The notes under the pieces were generated by a model that was not told where the DNA came from, did not search any database, and saw only the letters and a program-made list of their open reading frames with translations. Positions 42,314 to 51,108 of a DNA stretch of 64,000 bases are shown piece by piece. Source of the DNA: Asticcacaulis sp. ZE23SCel15. GTDB taxonomy: Bacteria > Pseudomonadota > Alphaproteobacteria > Caulobacterales > Caulobacteraceae. Positions within the stretch are counted from its first letter, which is position 1; the number at the start of each line of letters is the position of its first letter. The stretch spans positions 357,001 to 421,000 of the forward strand of contig NZ_CP130044.1 in NCBI RefSeq assembly GCF_030505395.1. The letters run 5' to 3'. Position numbers and translations under genes: made by a program.

Positions 42314-42352
42314 CCTTCCCTCCTCCCCTGCACCGCGGGGGAGGAGGGAAGG
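42314..42352 (-). terminator. Long GC hairpin after the TonB receptor gene
   Basis: CCTTCCCTCCTCCCC (42314-42328) and the matching GGGGGAGGAGGGAAGG (to 42352) form a stem of about 15 bp directly after the receptor stop codon. There is no U-run, so it may act as a decay-blocking hairpin. It could also be one more member of the palindromic repeat family. Confidence 0.6.
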
Positions 42353-44422
42353 TTAGAACCGGTAGCTGATCCCTGCACGCAGGTTACGGCCCGGCTGAAC
42401 CAGGATATCCTTATTGAACGACGCATGTTCGCGCGCCTCTTCGTCAAAGACATTGCGCACTTCGGCAAACACAGACACGCCCTCAAAGCGCGCCACCTTA
42501 TAGGCGGCAAACAGGTTGACCAGCGTATAGGCGTCGGTTGGCAGTTCCTGTGCCGTCAGGCGATCCTGTTCACCGGCGTAGCGGGCCTCAATGTGCGTCG
42601 TCCAACGCGGATCGGTATAGGAGACCTTTCCCGTCACGCTATAGGGCGGGATGCGCGCCACCGGCCCCAGATCGCTGTCGCCATGCACATAGTCATAGGT
42701 CGCATCAAAGCGGACGGTCTTATCGCCGCGCGCCCACAGATTGATGCCGCCTTCCAGCTCAAGGCCGTAAAAATCAGCATCGGTCTGGACGTATTGATAG
42801 ACCGGCAGCTCGTCCTGTTCGGCACCCGTCGGGCGCAAGTCGATGAAGTTATCGAACTTTGAGGTGTAGACATGGGCATCGAAGGTGAAATCGGAATGTT
42901 CATCCATCAGCCAGTGGCCGGTCAGTTCAAGGCTGTAACCCACTTCGGTATCGAAATCAGCATTGCCGATTTCATAAGAGCCTGTGCCCGCATGAGGGCC
43001 ATCGGCCAGCAGTTCGACATCGGACGGCGCGCGCTCCGACCGCGTCAGGCTGGCGCCAAAGAAGCTGTGGTCGGAGGGTTTATAGAACGCGCCCAGTGAG
43101 GCCGAGGTGTTGGTGAAGTCGCGATTAAAACCTGCGGAACTGATCTTTTTCTGATCGAGGCGCAGGCCGCCTTCGACGCCCCAGTTGCCCTTATCGAGGC
43201 GGCCCTGAGAGAACACGCCCAGTTCCTTGGTGGTGCTGGACGGCACAAAGGCCTCAGCACCAATGGCTTCGAAATCGCGGGTCAGGCCGTTGATGCCGAT
43301 GACGCCGGACACTTCGCCCATGCCCTGCCGGACCAGATTGGCGCGGAATTCCTTACCGTCCGACAGGAAACGGGTGCCGATCTCATCGCCTTCCAGTTCG
43401 GTGTGCTCATAGTCGGTATAGCCCGCCGCAAATTGCAGGCTGTTGAACGGGCCGGACTCGATATTCAGGTGCGAGCGGAAATCGTAGCGGGTTTGTTTCA
43501 GGTCAATGCGGACGGGGCCTTCTTCCTCGTGGCCTTCTTCGGCCTCACCCTCTTCGTGTTCATGGCTGTGGCCCGGAACACCGTACAAAGAATTGGTCTG
43601 CTTGGCGCTGAAGCCGATAAAGCCGAAATCACCAACATAGCTCAGGCCCGCGCCGTAGGATCCCAGATCGGTGGCCGAATTGACTTGCGTGTCGCCGGTG
43701 TCCGGTTCTTCGCCCTCAGAGTTGGTCAGACGGCGCGATTCCGGCCCGACCGGGGTTTTATAGTCCTCGGTCTTGCGCTTAAGGCCATCCAACGTCAGCA
43801 CCCACGGCCCGTTACCGGCCTTAAGGTTGAACGCGCCCTGATAACCCTCATCCACTGACGAGGCCTGCGCCGTCACCCGTCCGTCAAGGCCGTCCTTGGC
43901 CGGTGCCCCGGCAATACGGTCATCAATGATGTTGACGATGCCGCCGATAGCATTTCCGCCATAGGTCAGGGCCGACGGCCCGCGTAAAACCTCAATGCGC
44001 TGCGCCTCCAGCGGATCGGTGGCTGAGGCGTGGTCAGGGGATACGGCTGAGGCATCGACCTGCCCCATGCCGTTATTGAGCACCAGCACGCGAAAGCCAT
44101 CCAGCCCGCGTATGATCGGCCGCGACGCCCCCGGCGCAAAACCGGAAGAGCGCACGCCCGGCAGGTCTGACAGCATGTCGCCTAAGCCCCGCGCGGGCAT
44201 TTCATCGATCTGCGCCTGTTTCAGCACGTCAACATTGGACATCAGCGCGTCTTTGGAGACCGCATAGGCCGAGCCGGTGACGACAACTTCCTTGATGGGC
44301 ACTTCCTTGACGGGCTCATCGGCATTTTGAGCCTGAACCTGTGATTGGGCTTGGGCCATGCCTGATAAGGCAATAAGTGAAATACCTGCGCCTAAAGCGA
44401 TTTTAAAAGACGATCCGGTCAT
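42353..44422 (-). CDS. TonB-dependent receptor, zinc (ZnuD-like)
   Basis: This 689-residue outer-membrane receptor has a signal peptide (SFKIALGAGISLIALSGMAQA), a TonB box-like stretch (VPIKEVVVTGSAYAVS), a plug domain (DMLSDLPGVRSSGFAPGAS, GLDGFRVLVLNNGMGQVD, NAIGGIVNIID) and a 22-strand type barrel ending RNLRAGISYRF. A loop rich in His and Glu (HSHEHEEGEAEEGHEEE, near residue 285) is a metal-binding loop typical of ZnuD-type receptors. It is divergent from a Zur-type regulator with palindromic boxes in between, so zinc starvation control is likely. Confidence 0.92.
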   Translation of the reverse strand: MTGSSFKIALGAGISLIALSGMAQAQSQVQAQNADEPVKEVPIKEVVVTGSAYAVSKDALMSNVDVLKQAQIDEMPARGLGDMLSDLPGVRSSGFAPGASRPIIRGLDGFRVLVLNNGMGQVDASAVSPDHASATDPLEAQRIEVLRGPSALTYGGNAIGGIVNIIDDRIAGAPAKDGLDGRVTAQASSVDEGYQGAFNLKAGNGPWVLTLDGLKRKTEDYKTPVGPESRRLTNSEGEEPDTGDTQVNSATDLGSYGAGLSYVGDFGFIGFSAKQTNSLYGVPGHSHEHEEGEAEEGHEEEGPVRIDLKQTRYDFRSHLNIESGPFNSLQFAAGYTDYEHTELEGDEIGTRFLSDGKEFRANLVRQGMGEVSGVIGINGLTRDFEAIGAEAFVPSSTTKELGVFSQGRLDKGNWGVEGGLRLDQKKISSAGFNRDFTNTSASLGAFYKPSDHSFFGASLTRSERAPSDVELLADGPHAGTGSYEIGNADFDTEVGYSLELTGHWLMDEHSDFTFDAHVYTSKFDNFIDLRPTGAEQDELPVYQYVQTDADFYGLELEGGINLWARGDKTVRFDATYDYVHGDSDLGPVARIPPYSVTGKVSYTDPRWTTHIEARYAGEQDRLTAQELPTDAYTLVNLFAAYKVARFEGVSVFAEVRNVFDEEAREHASFNKDILVQPGRNLRAGISYRF

Positions 44423-44433
44423 GATAATGCCCC

Positions 44434-44446
44434 GTTACTAAATAAC
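44434..44446. promoter_or_regulatory. Zur-type box, imperfect
   Basis: GTTACTAAATAAC is an imperfect palindrome (two mismatches) 12 bases before the receptor start. It resembles the second, perfect box and may be a secondary Zur site, possibly overlapping the receptor ribosome site region. Confidence 0.5.
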
Positions 44447-44457
44447 ATTAACGCCTG

Positions 44458-44472
44458 TGTTATTTAATAACA
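44458..44472. promoter_or_regulatory. Zur-type box TGTTATTTAATAACA
   Basis: This is a perfect 15-bp palindrome in the region between the divergent receptor and the Zur-type gene. It matches the GTTAT-centred form of alphaproteobacterial Zur boxes. It lies 36 bases before the receptor start and 84 before the regulator start, so it could repress both in zinc-replete cells. Confidence 0.72.
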
Positions 44473-44555
44473 TAACCACTGTCAAGCCGTGCCGTCAAGA
44501 TTTATGCTGCATCTGCACAATTGCGCGACGGATCAGGAACCACTACATTGCCATC

Positions 44556-45044
44556 ATGACTCAGCACGCCTGCGACCACGACCATAGCCACGATACCGCC
44601 ACCATCAATGTCGATGCGCGCCTGAAGGCCGCCGAAGCCCTGTGCGTGGCCTCCGGTGAGCGCCTGACCGCGCCGCGCCTGCGCACCTATGAGCTGATCC
44701 TTGGCAATAACGGGCCGATGAAGGCCTATGATGTCATCGACCGCTTTCACCCGGAAGGGGCCGCCAAGCCGCCGACCGTGTACCGGGCCTTAAGCTTCCT
44801 TGAGCAGATGGGCCTTATACACCGGATCGAGAGCCTCAATGCCTTTGTGGCCTGCGCCACACCCGCCAATGTCGATCACCACCACCCGCACACCGCGGCC
44901 TTTCTGTTGTGCGATTGCTGTGGCCAGAGCGAGGAGATCGCGACCTTAAGCCTGGCCGACATTGAGCATCAGGCCCAGCATCTGGGCTTTGAGGTCAAAC
45001 ATATTACGGTTGAGGCCAAGGGCCGTTGCAAGACCTGCCGTTAG
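44556..45044 (+). CDS. zur: Fur-family zinc regulator (Zur-type)
   Basis: This 162-residue Fur-family repressor has a winged helix (RLKAAEALCVASGERLTAPRL, DVIDRFHPEGAAKPPTVYRAL) and metal sites (HHHPHTAAFLLCDCCGQSE, with a C-terminal CKTC), the two CXXC pairs giving the structural zinc site. The His-rich opening HACDHDHSHD may help bind zinc. I start at the ATG at 44556; the longer frame would read through the Zur box. By context and cysteines, Zur is more likely than Fur, but this is inference. It controls the divergent receptor and perhaps itself. Confidence 0.87.
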   Translation: MTQHACDHDHSHDTATINVDARLKAAEALCVASGERLTAPRLRTYELILGNNGPMKAYDVIDRFHPEGAAKPPTVYRALSFLEQMGLIHRIESLNAFVACATPANVDHHHPHTAAFLLCDCCGQSEEIATLSLADIEHQAQHLGFEVKHITVEAKGRCKTCR

Positions 45045-45167
45045 GCGTAAGTTTCCCTGTGGCGTAAAGTTTCGCTTGAGAAGATTTTTTCTTAGTGCCT
45101 ATATCTGGGACGGAAGCTGTGATCACTTAGGTCATGGCCAGCCGCTCACCTCTCTAAGAAGGCCTCC

Positions 45168-46370
45168 ATGCCCTCGGCCGTTACCCTGCAAACCCTTGAT
45201 GCGGCGGCGCTTCGCCATACGCTAGACCTGCACCAGCGCTATAAAGCCTGTCAGGCCGGTGGTCAGGTGGCGAACCTCAGCTATATCGACCTGACCGGCA
45301 TGAACCTCGAAGGGGTTGACCTGTCCGATGCCAATCTGACGGGCGCGTGCCTTTATGACGCCGTGTTGCGCGATGTGAATTTCATGCGCGCCAATCTGTA
45401 TGGGGCCGACCTGCGCAATGCCGATCTGCGCTTTGCCAATCTCGATCGCTCCGACCTGCGTGGGGCCTGTTTGCGCGGGGCCAATCTGACGGGAGCCAGC
45501 CTGATCCGCTGCGATCTGCGCGAAGGTCAGATTGCGTTCAAGGATGATAAGGCAGGCCTGCGCCTGATGAAGCATCAGGTACGCCCCGGCGAACTGGACT
45601 ATGCGATCTTAAGCGGCGCCGACCTGACTGGCGCGCGCATGAACGGGGCGCTGGCGGTTTCGACCGATTTCCGTGATGCCAACCTGTCGGGGGCGGTACT
45701 ATCCCACGCCAAGCTGCGCAAGGCATCGCTCGACGGCGCTAATCTGTCAGGCGCCAATCTGTCGGCGGCAGACCTGACCGGCGCGTCTTTAAGAAACGCC
45801 GTCATGTCAGGTGCCAATACCGCCGGATACAATATCTCCGAGGCCGACATGAGCGGCGTGCTGACCACCCCGATTGCGGTCTATATCGATAATGAGCCGC
45901 TCGATGCCCTGATCAGCGACCACGAACTATGGTGCATCACCAATGGCGCCCAGGGCTCAACCACTCGCTTTGCCGGACTTGATTTCCGCGCTGTCCCCGA
46001 CATGAAAAAGCGCAACCTGACCGCCGTCGATGCGCAAGGGGCGGTGTTTTACGGACTGGACATGACCGGGGCCCAGCTTCAGGGGGCGAACCTCACCGGG
46101 GCTGATCTGCGGCGCTGCGACCTCAGCCATGCCGACCTGCGCGGGGCAAGGCTAATGCGGGCCCGTCTTCAGCACTGTAACCTGACCGCCGCCAAACTGG
46201 GGCCGCTTATGCTGGGGGTCGATAAGATGCTGCGCACCGACCTTACCGGAGCCAACCTCAGTCATGCCGACCTAAGCTGCGCCGATTTCACGCGCGCCAA
46301 GATGATGGAAACCGTGCTCGATTATGTCCGTGACGACGGCTGTAATTTCTCCCTAGCTGAACGGGAGTAA
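45168..46370 (+). CDS. Pentapeptide-repeat protein
   Basis: This 400-residue protein is made of A(D/N)LXX repeats (DLSDANLTGACLYDA, ANLYGADLRNADLRFANL, GANLSGANLSAADLTGASL), folding as a right-handed quadrilateral beta-helix. The repeats are interrupted by about 60 residues (TTPIAVYIDNEPLDALIS, ITNGAQGSTTRFAGLDF) and then resume (GLDMTGAQLQGANLTGADL). It has no signal peptide. Cytoplasmic members include gyrase-protecting mimics, but most have unknown roles. It is followed by a hairpin-rich region before the next gene. Confidence 0.92.
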   Translation: MPSAVTLQTLDAAALRHTLDLHQRYKACQAGGQVANLSYIDLTGMNLEGVDLSDANLTGACLYDAVLRDVNFMRANLYGADLRNADLRFANLDRSDLRGACLRGANLTGASLIRCDLREGQIAFKDDKAGLRLMKHQVRPGELDYAILSGADLTGARMNGALAVSTDFRDANLSGAVLSHAKLRKASLDGANLSGANLSAADLTGASLRNAVMSGANTAGYNISEADMSGVLTTPIAVYIDNEPLDALISDHELWCITNGAQGSTTRFAGLDFRAVPDMKKRNLTAVDAQGAVFYGLDMTGAQLQGANLTGADLRRCDLSHADLRGARLMRARLQHCNLTAAKLGPLMLGVDKMLRTDLTGANLSHADLSCADFTRAKMMETVLDYVRDDGCNFSLAERE

Positions 46371-46403
46371 TGACTGAACGAGAGTAGTTGCATCCGCATC
46401 TAA

Positions 46404-46575
46404 AACAGTGCTAAGGCACTGCCTGCATCAAGAGTTGGGCCGACGCCTGACACCAACCTGCTCATCCGGCAAGGTGGTGCCCTCGACCTGGGGGGATGTG
46501 GCCTGACCGGCAATTAACGGAGTCACAGCCACACACGTCGTTTCGCTCTTTTTAATATTACGAAAGGGCGCTTAC
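46404..46575 (+). ncRNA. Hairpin-rich leader of threonine aldolase gene (candidate)
   Basis: Three stems are visible between the genes: CAGTGC/GCACTG (46406-46421), CACCAACCT/AGGTGGTG (46451-46479, one bulge), and TGTGGC-TGAC/GTCA-GCCACA (46497-46533, 10 paired bases with small bulges). After them is a ribosome site AAAGGG before the ATG at 46576, where TTTCG (46541-46545) could pair with CGAAA. It does not match the glycine, SAM-II or cobalamin riboswitch patterns I know. A regulated leader is possible; three unrelated hairpins are the simpler reading. Confidence 0.35.
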
Positions 46576-47607
46576 ATGGCCAATATTCCCCAACAATTCG
46601 CCAGCGACAACTATGCCGGCATCTGCCCCGAAGCCTGGGCCGCCATGCAAGCCGCCAATGACGGCTCAGCGGTCGCTTACGGCAATGACGACTGGACGAT
46701 CCGCGCCGCCGATGGCCTGCGCGCCCTGTTTGAATCTGACGCTCAGGTCTTTTTCGCCTTTAACGGCACGGCGGCCAATTCGCTGGCGCTGGCGTCCCTG
46801 TGCCAGTCCTACCACAGCGTCATCTGCTCATCGTCGGCCCACGTTGAAACCGACGAATGTGGCGCGCCTGAGTTTTTCTCCAACGGCTCAAAACTGTTGG
46901 TCGCCCCTACCCCGGACGGCAAGCTGACACCGCAGGCGATCCGGGATCTGGCCATCAGCCGCTCCGACATCCACTTCCCCAAGCCGCGCGTGGTCACGGT
47001 CACTCAACCGACCGAAACCGGCCTTGTCTACACGCCTGACGAATTGAAGGCCATATCGGCGACCTGCCGCGAACTGGGGCTTAAGCTGCACATGGACGGC
47101 GCGCGCTTTGCCCATGCCTGCGCGACGCTTGACTGCGCCCCCGCCGATATCACCTGGCGGGCCGGCGTCGATGTGCTGTGTTTCGGTGGCACCAAGAATG
47201 GTATGGCGGTCGGCGATGCCGTGCTGTTTTTCGACACGGCCCTGTCGGAGGATTTCGGCTACCGCTGCAAGCAGGCCGGGCAACTGGCCTCCAAGATGCG
47301 CTTTCTGGCCGCCCCGTGGGTCGGGATGCTGGAGAGCGGGGCGTGGCTCAAAAACGCGCAGCATGGCAATGCGTGCGCCAAACGTCTGGCAGCCCAGATT
47401 GAACCGTTAAATGGCGTCGGCCTGATGTTCCCGGTCGAGGCCAATGCCGTATTTCTGCGTGCGCCGGAGGCTGTGTTGCAGGGCCTGCGCGATCGCGGCT
47501 GGCTGTTCTACACCTTCATCGGCGGCGGTGCGCGTTTCATGTTCGCGTGGGATGCCAAGCCAGAACGGATCGACGAACTAGCCGCCGACATTCGGTCTTT
47601 AGTTTAG
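46576..47607 (+). CDS. Low-specificity L-threonine aldolase
   Basis: This 343-residue PLP enzyme splits L-threonine or allo-threonine into glycine and acetaldehyde. The fold type I aldolase motifs are NYAGICPEAWAAM, VFFAFNGTAANSLAL, SSSAHVETDECGAPEF, KLHMDGARFAHA (Asp bound to the pyridine nitrogen) and the PLP lysine K207 in CFGGTKNGM. Length is standard. It is preceded by a hairpin-rich leader and converges with the corA gene. Bacterial enzymes of this type often act on both L-threonine isomers. Confidence 0.92.
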   Translation: MANIPQQFASDNYAGICPEAWAAMQAANDGSAVAYGNDDWTIRAADGLRALFESDAQVFFAFNGTAANSLALASLCQSYHSVICSSSAHVETDECGAPEFFSNGSKLLVAPTPDGKLTPQAIRDLAISRSDIHFPKPRVVTVTQPTETGLVYTPDELKAISATCRELGLKLHMDGARFAHACATLDCAPADITWRAGVDVLCFGGTKNGMAVGDAVLFFDTALSEDFGYRCKQAGQLASKMRFLAAPWVGMLESGAWLKNAQHGNACAKRLAAQIEPLNGVGLMFPVEANAVFLRAPEAVLQGLRDRGWLFYTFIGGGARFMFAWDAKPERIDELAADIRSLV

Positions 47608-47608
47608 G

Positions 47609-47690
47609 GTTGAATGATTTTTGACGAAATCATTCAACTCAAGCCGCCATTGAGGCGGCGGCCAAGGTGGCGGAGCCACCGCCCGGCGAG
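47609..47690. terminator. Three hairpins between convergent genes
   Basis: GTTGAATGATTT (47609-47620) pairs with AAATCATTCAAC (47627-47638), a perfect 12-bp stem around TTGACG. Further on, CCGCC-ATTGA-GGCGG and GGTGGC-GGA-GCCACC follow. Together they separate the convergent threonine aldolase and corA genes and probably end both transcripts. Confidence 0.65.
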
Positions 47691-47700
47691 GGACTAAAAA

Positions 47701-48786
47701 TCATAACCAGCCCTTATACTTAAACCATATCATCGGCAGCACCGCCGACAGTACCATTGCCCCAATCGCCAGCGGATAGGCCACGGCCACATGCAGTTCC
47801 GGCATGTGCTCAAAGTTCATGCCATAGATACTGGCGATCAGGGTCGGCGGCAGAAAGGCCGCTGACGCCACCGACACGATCTTGATGATCGAGTTCTGTT
47901 CGATGTTAATCAGGCCCATCGCCGCTTCCTGAAGATAGGTGATATTGCCGGTCACATAACCGGCATGGTCGGTCAGGGACTGGGCGTCTTCGTGCAGGGA
48001 GCGCAGACGGGCGCGAAAGACCTCAAGCTCGGCCGCATCGCCGCTGACCTGATCATCGCTCAAGGTCAGGGCATAGGTAAACAGACGCTGGAACGACAGC
48101 AAACTGTCGCGCAGCTTGGCAATATCGTTCTGGTGCCGCCCCATCTGGCGCAGCAGCTTATCCAGCCCGCGATTGGCCTTGGTAGCGAAAATCTGCGTCG
48201 AGATATCATCGACCCCGGCTGAGACCTTTTCGACCAGATCGGCGGTGCGGTCGATCAGCACATCGAGCAGATTGGTCAGGGTCATGGCCGCACTGTCGCA
48301 CAAGGCCGGAGACCGGCTGATCTTATCGGAGAAAATGCTGAACGATTGCGGGTCGATATAGCGCACGGTCACCAGACGTTCGCGCAACAGAGCAAAGGTG
48401 ATGGGCCCGCTTTGCAGGTGGGGCTGACCGCCAAAGTAAGCGACCTGAGCGGTCATGAACACCGCCCCGTCTTCGGTATAGAGCCGCGAAGAGGTCTCAA
48501 TCTCGTTCATGTCCTCACGGGTCGGAATGCCGACGCCGAGCGCGCCTTCGACAAACAGTTCTTCGTCGCGCGTAGGGTTATGCAGATCAAGCCAGGTCAT
48601 GGCGTCGTCAATATCGCACCAGGCCGAACCGGCCCCCTGCTGCGGTTCCAGGGCGATCATCTCTTCGACCTCACGGCCATGATCGATGGCGGCGCGCCGG
48701 TCTTCGGCGGGCACATCCCCAAAGGATTTGATGACCGCCAGATGTCCGTCTTCGGAATCGTGGACGCGGCTATAGATTTTCAGCAT
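47701..48786 (-). CDS. corA: CorA-family divalent cation transporter
   Basis: This 361-residue protein has a long cytoplasmic funnel (about 1-295) and two C-terminal membrane helices with the diagnostic GMN motif (IYGMNFEHMPEL) between them, just as in CorA Mg2+ channels. The stretch VSAGVDDISTQIFATKA and the coiled segments IAKLRDSLLSFQRLF form the stalk helix. Some members carry Co2+ or Zn2+. The start is the ATG at 48786. Its position next to zinc-linked genes is suggestive only. Confidence 0.93.
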   Translation of the reverse strand: MLKIYSRVHDSEDGHLAVIKSFGDVPAEDRRAAIDHGREVEEMIALEPQQGAGSAWCDIDDAMTWLDLHNPTRDEELFVEGALGVGIPTREDMNEIETSSRLYTEDGAVFMTAQVAYFGGQPHLQSGPITFALLRERLVTVRYIDPQSFSIFSDKISRSPALCDSAAMTLTNLLDVLIDRTADLVEKVSAGVDDISTQIFATKANRGLDKLLRQMGRHQNDIAKLRDSLLSFQRLFTYALTLSDDQVSGDAAELEVFRARLRSLHEDAQSLTDHAGYVTGNITYLQEAAMGLINIEQNSIIKIVSVASAAFLPPTLIASIYGMNFEHMPELHVAVAYPLAIGAMVLSAVLPMIWFKYKGWL

Positions 48787-48850
48787 GACTGTACCTCAAC
48801 GGCGTGAGGTAAACATGATTTGCGCACAATTTGGAGAGTTGGTTACCGCT

Positions 48851-49741
48851 TTAAGCGGCTTTTTTCGCGTCAGGCTTTGTGGACTTGGCTGCCGGTTTGG
48901 CTGCGCTCTTGTCGGCCAGTTTTTTGGACGCCGATTTGGTGTCGCCTTTCTTGGCGTCGGCCTTCTTGGACGCAGCATCAGCCTTCACCACCGCCTTGGT
49001 TTTCATAGCGGCAGGTTTGTCGGATTTTTTAACCGGAATAGTCGGGGCGTCGATCAGATTGGCCGCCAGAAGCTTGGCCTCAATAGCGCGGGTATCGACC
49101 TTTTCGATCGCTTTCTTTTCGGCGACCTTGGCGTCATTGGCCTTGATGACCTCATAGGGCACTGGGCCATTTTCAGCCGATGACTTGTCGTTACCGCTAA
49201 AGGTTTCGGCAATCGAAGCCGTCAGGCTCTGGCCGATGTTCTGGCCTTTTTGGGCGGCCGCATAGATAAAACCATAGGTCGGATAGACCGAGGTGCCCAG
49301 ATCGTTGATCGGCCCGTACCAGACCTTAACCTTGGACCAGTCGCCCTTATCGGAGACATCAACCACGGTGACGTCTTTTTCGACCTGACCTCTGCGGCCA
49401 TTGATCGGCGACCAGTTGGCGTGAGTGATCTGAATGATGCGGTCGGTGACCACTTGGGATACGACGGCGACGTGGCCGACCCGCATCTTACCCGTGGGCT
49501 GAAACACCAGAACGGCGCCCGCCTGCGGGGCCTGACCCTTATCGTACTTGCCGGAAGCTTTTTCCCACCAGGTCCAAGCATCGCCAAAAATCTGCATGCC
49601 GGTGATCGAGCGGGCGAAGGTGACGCATTGCCAGTAGGGCGATTTCTCAGCCGCCTGAGCCATCGGGGCGGCAGCCATTACGCCTGCGCACACCATAGCC
49701 AAACCGGCTTTAACAAAACGCGATACCTTAAATGCCTGCAA
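48851..49741 (-). CDS. Exported CHAP-domain protein with Lys/Ala tail
   Basis: This 296-residue protein has a signal peptide (VSRFVKAGLAMVCAGVMAA) and a CHAP cysteine peptidase/amidase domain: PYWQCVTFARSI with C39 as nucleophile and MRVGHVAVVSQV with H90. The C-terminal third (about 215-296) is very Lys/Ala/Asp-rich, low-complexity, and may bind the cell wall or DNA. The domain hydrolyses peptidoglycan peptides in related proteins. An AT-rich palindromic region lies upstream and may control it. Confidence 0.85.
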   Translation of the reverse strand: MQAFKVSRFVKAGLAMVCAGVMAAAPMAQAAEKSPYWQCVTFARSITGMQIFGDAWTWWEKASGKYDKGQAPQAGAVLVFQPTGKMRVGHVAVVSQVVTDRIIQITHANWSPINGRRGQVEKDVTVVDVSDKGDWSKVKVWYGPINDLGTSVYPTYGFIYAAAQKGQNIGQSLTASIAETFSGNDKSSAENGPVPYEVIKANDAKVAEKKAIEKVDTRAIEAKLLAANLIDAPTIPVKKSDKPAAMKTKAVVKADAASKKADAKKGDTKSASKKLADKSAAKPAAKSTKPDAKKAA

Positions 49742-49791
49742 CGCCTCACTCCACGGTAGTTAATCCAGTCGCGCATCTGATCCAAAAACCG

Positions 49792-49820
49792 CCCAAAAAA
49801 AATATTTAGTACTTTTTGGG
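49792..49820. repeat. Inverted repeat upstream of CHAP gene
   Basis: CCCAAAAA (49792-49799) and TTTTTGGG (49813-49820) are perfect 8-bp arms around AATATTTAGTAC. It lies 51 bases upstream of the CHAP start and could be a regulatory palindrome or an RNA hairpin of the 5' leader. Confidence 0.45.
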
Positions 49821-49842
49821 ATGCGCTTTAACACTCTGTGTC

Positions 49843-49890
49843 TTTGATACATCACATAAAATATTTTACAAATACTTTATGAGTATCAAA
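49843..49890. repeat. 48-bp near-perfect palindrome, AT-rich
   Basis: TTTGATAC (49843-49850) and GTATCAAA (49883-49890) form the outer arms. Inside, CATAAA-TATTT and AAATA-TTTATG continue the match. In all about 19 of 24 positions pair. It lies between the CHAP gene and the acyltransferase gene, both leftward, so it is either the 3' hairpin of the acyltransferase transcript or part of the CHAP promoter/leader. Confidence 0.55.
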
Positions 49891-49952
49891 TGGGGAAAAG
49901 GTTAATTTTTATGAATAAACCCTTAACCAGACACCGCTCTAAGCCATAAAGC

Positions 49953-51053
49953 TTACTTTGACGTGCCTTGCAGGCGATAGTTGAGGCGATAACGCACCCC
50001 GTCACCGATATGGCGCACGACGTTGCGCATCGGGTTTTCGACGACATGGTGGGCCAGCATGGCGATAGGGATAATGACCACAAATCCGCCCAGCCACCAC
50101 ATCAGCGGCAATGAGTCTTCACTGCCCAAAATCATGCCCGCGGCCTTGGTAAACACCCACTTCCACGGCACATAGACCATGTACATGGCAAAGCTGACAT
50201 TACCGAGATAGACCAAAACACGGTTAGACATAAGGCCTTTACCGTCCGCCGTTGCCAACCCTCCGACCGACAGAATAAGCCCGCCCAGCGCCAGCACAAC
50301 CAGCGCATCCGAGGTCATCAACGCGGTCGCCGTCAAAATCACTGCCAGAGACGCCGCAACCCCGCCAAGGGCTATGGTTTTGGATTCCACTGCTCCTGCC
50401 CGCCACGCCAGATAGACGGCACAGCCCAGCGCAAAGCACGGCACGATCCGCAAAGCGCCCCACATAAAGGTCGCACTGGTTAGCCGGAACCCGGCCAAGG
50501 CTTCAAACGCCCAGTAAAGAATAGTCAGAAACGCCGCAGCTAATACCGCCGCGACAACAGGCCTTGATCTCAGGGCCCAGGTCAAACTGGCAAAGACCGG
50601 AAACAGCAGATAGGCGAACCATTCCGCCGAAATCGACCATGACGGATGATTCCATGACGCTTCGGGGGCCAGCCCCCACGCATGGACCATGAAAATCTGC
50701 GCGGGCAGCGACGCCCACGACGCCACATGGCTGTCGAGCGTCAGCCCCTTGACCGCCGCCGCCATCACCAGCGCCAGCGTAAACAACAGGGTTGCGATAT
50801 GCAGCGGATAGATGCGCGCCAGCCGGTTGACGATAAACTGCCCGTACTGAAACTTACCTGCCCCAAAGCTTTCCAGATAGACATGGCACAGGATAAAGCC
50901 CGACAGGATGAAGAACAGATCGACCCCCAGATAGCCGCGCGCAATGATCCACAACGGGGTGGCCCCTTGCAGCAGCGGCCAATAGCTGAACAGGATCACC
51001 CAGACGGCGGCAAAAAAACGCAGACTGGTCAGGGGCTTGAGATAATCGGACAC
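49953..51053 (-). CDS. Acyltransferase-3 family membrane protein
   Basis: This 366-residue integral membrane acyltransferase has about ten helices. The N-terminal signature YLKPLTSLRFFAAVWVILF and RGYLGVDLFFILSGFILCHV, and the following FIVNRLARIYPLHIATL, match family 3 (OafA/YrhL-like) enzymes that acylate surface sugars. The substrate is not evident. It stands alone, ending before an AT-rich region, with a terminator upstream on the other side. Confidence 0.9.
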   Translation of the reverse strand: MSDYLKPLTSLRFFAAVWVILFSYWPLLQGATPLWIIARGYLGVDLFFILSGFILCHVYLESFGAGKFQYGQFIVNRLARIYPLHIATLLFTLALVMAAAVKGLTLDSHVASWASLPAQIFMVHAWGLAPEASWNHPSWSISAEWFAYLLFPVFASLTWALRSRPVVAAVLAAAFLTILYWAFEALAGFRLTSATFMWGALRIVPCFALGCAVYLAWRAGAVESKTIALGGVAASLAVILTATALMTSDALVVLALGGLILSVGGLATADGKGLMSNRVLVYLGNVSFAMYMVYVPWKWVFTKAAGMILGSEDSLPLMWWLGGFVVIIPIAMLAHHVVENPMRNVVRHIGDGVRYRLNYRLQGTSK

Positions 51054-51108
51054 GGCATTCTACCTTGGATGTCTATTCAATGCCCGTTTTACCGCAAAGC
51101 CATGAAAA

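Noticed and set aside
42314-42352. Intrinsic terminator with T-run after the TonB receptor
   Set aside because: The stem is strong, but no U-run follows on the receptor strand, so it is listed only as a hairpin that may block decay.
46371-46575. Glycine or SAM riboswitch
   Set aside because: No match to the conserved core sequences of these classes, only generic hairpins.
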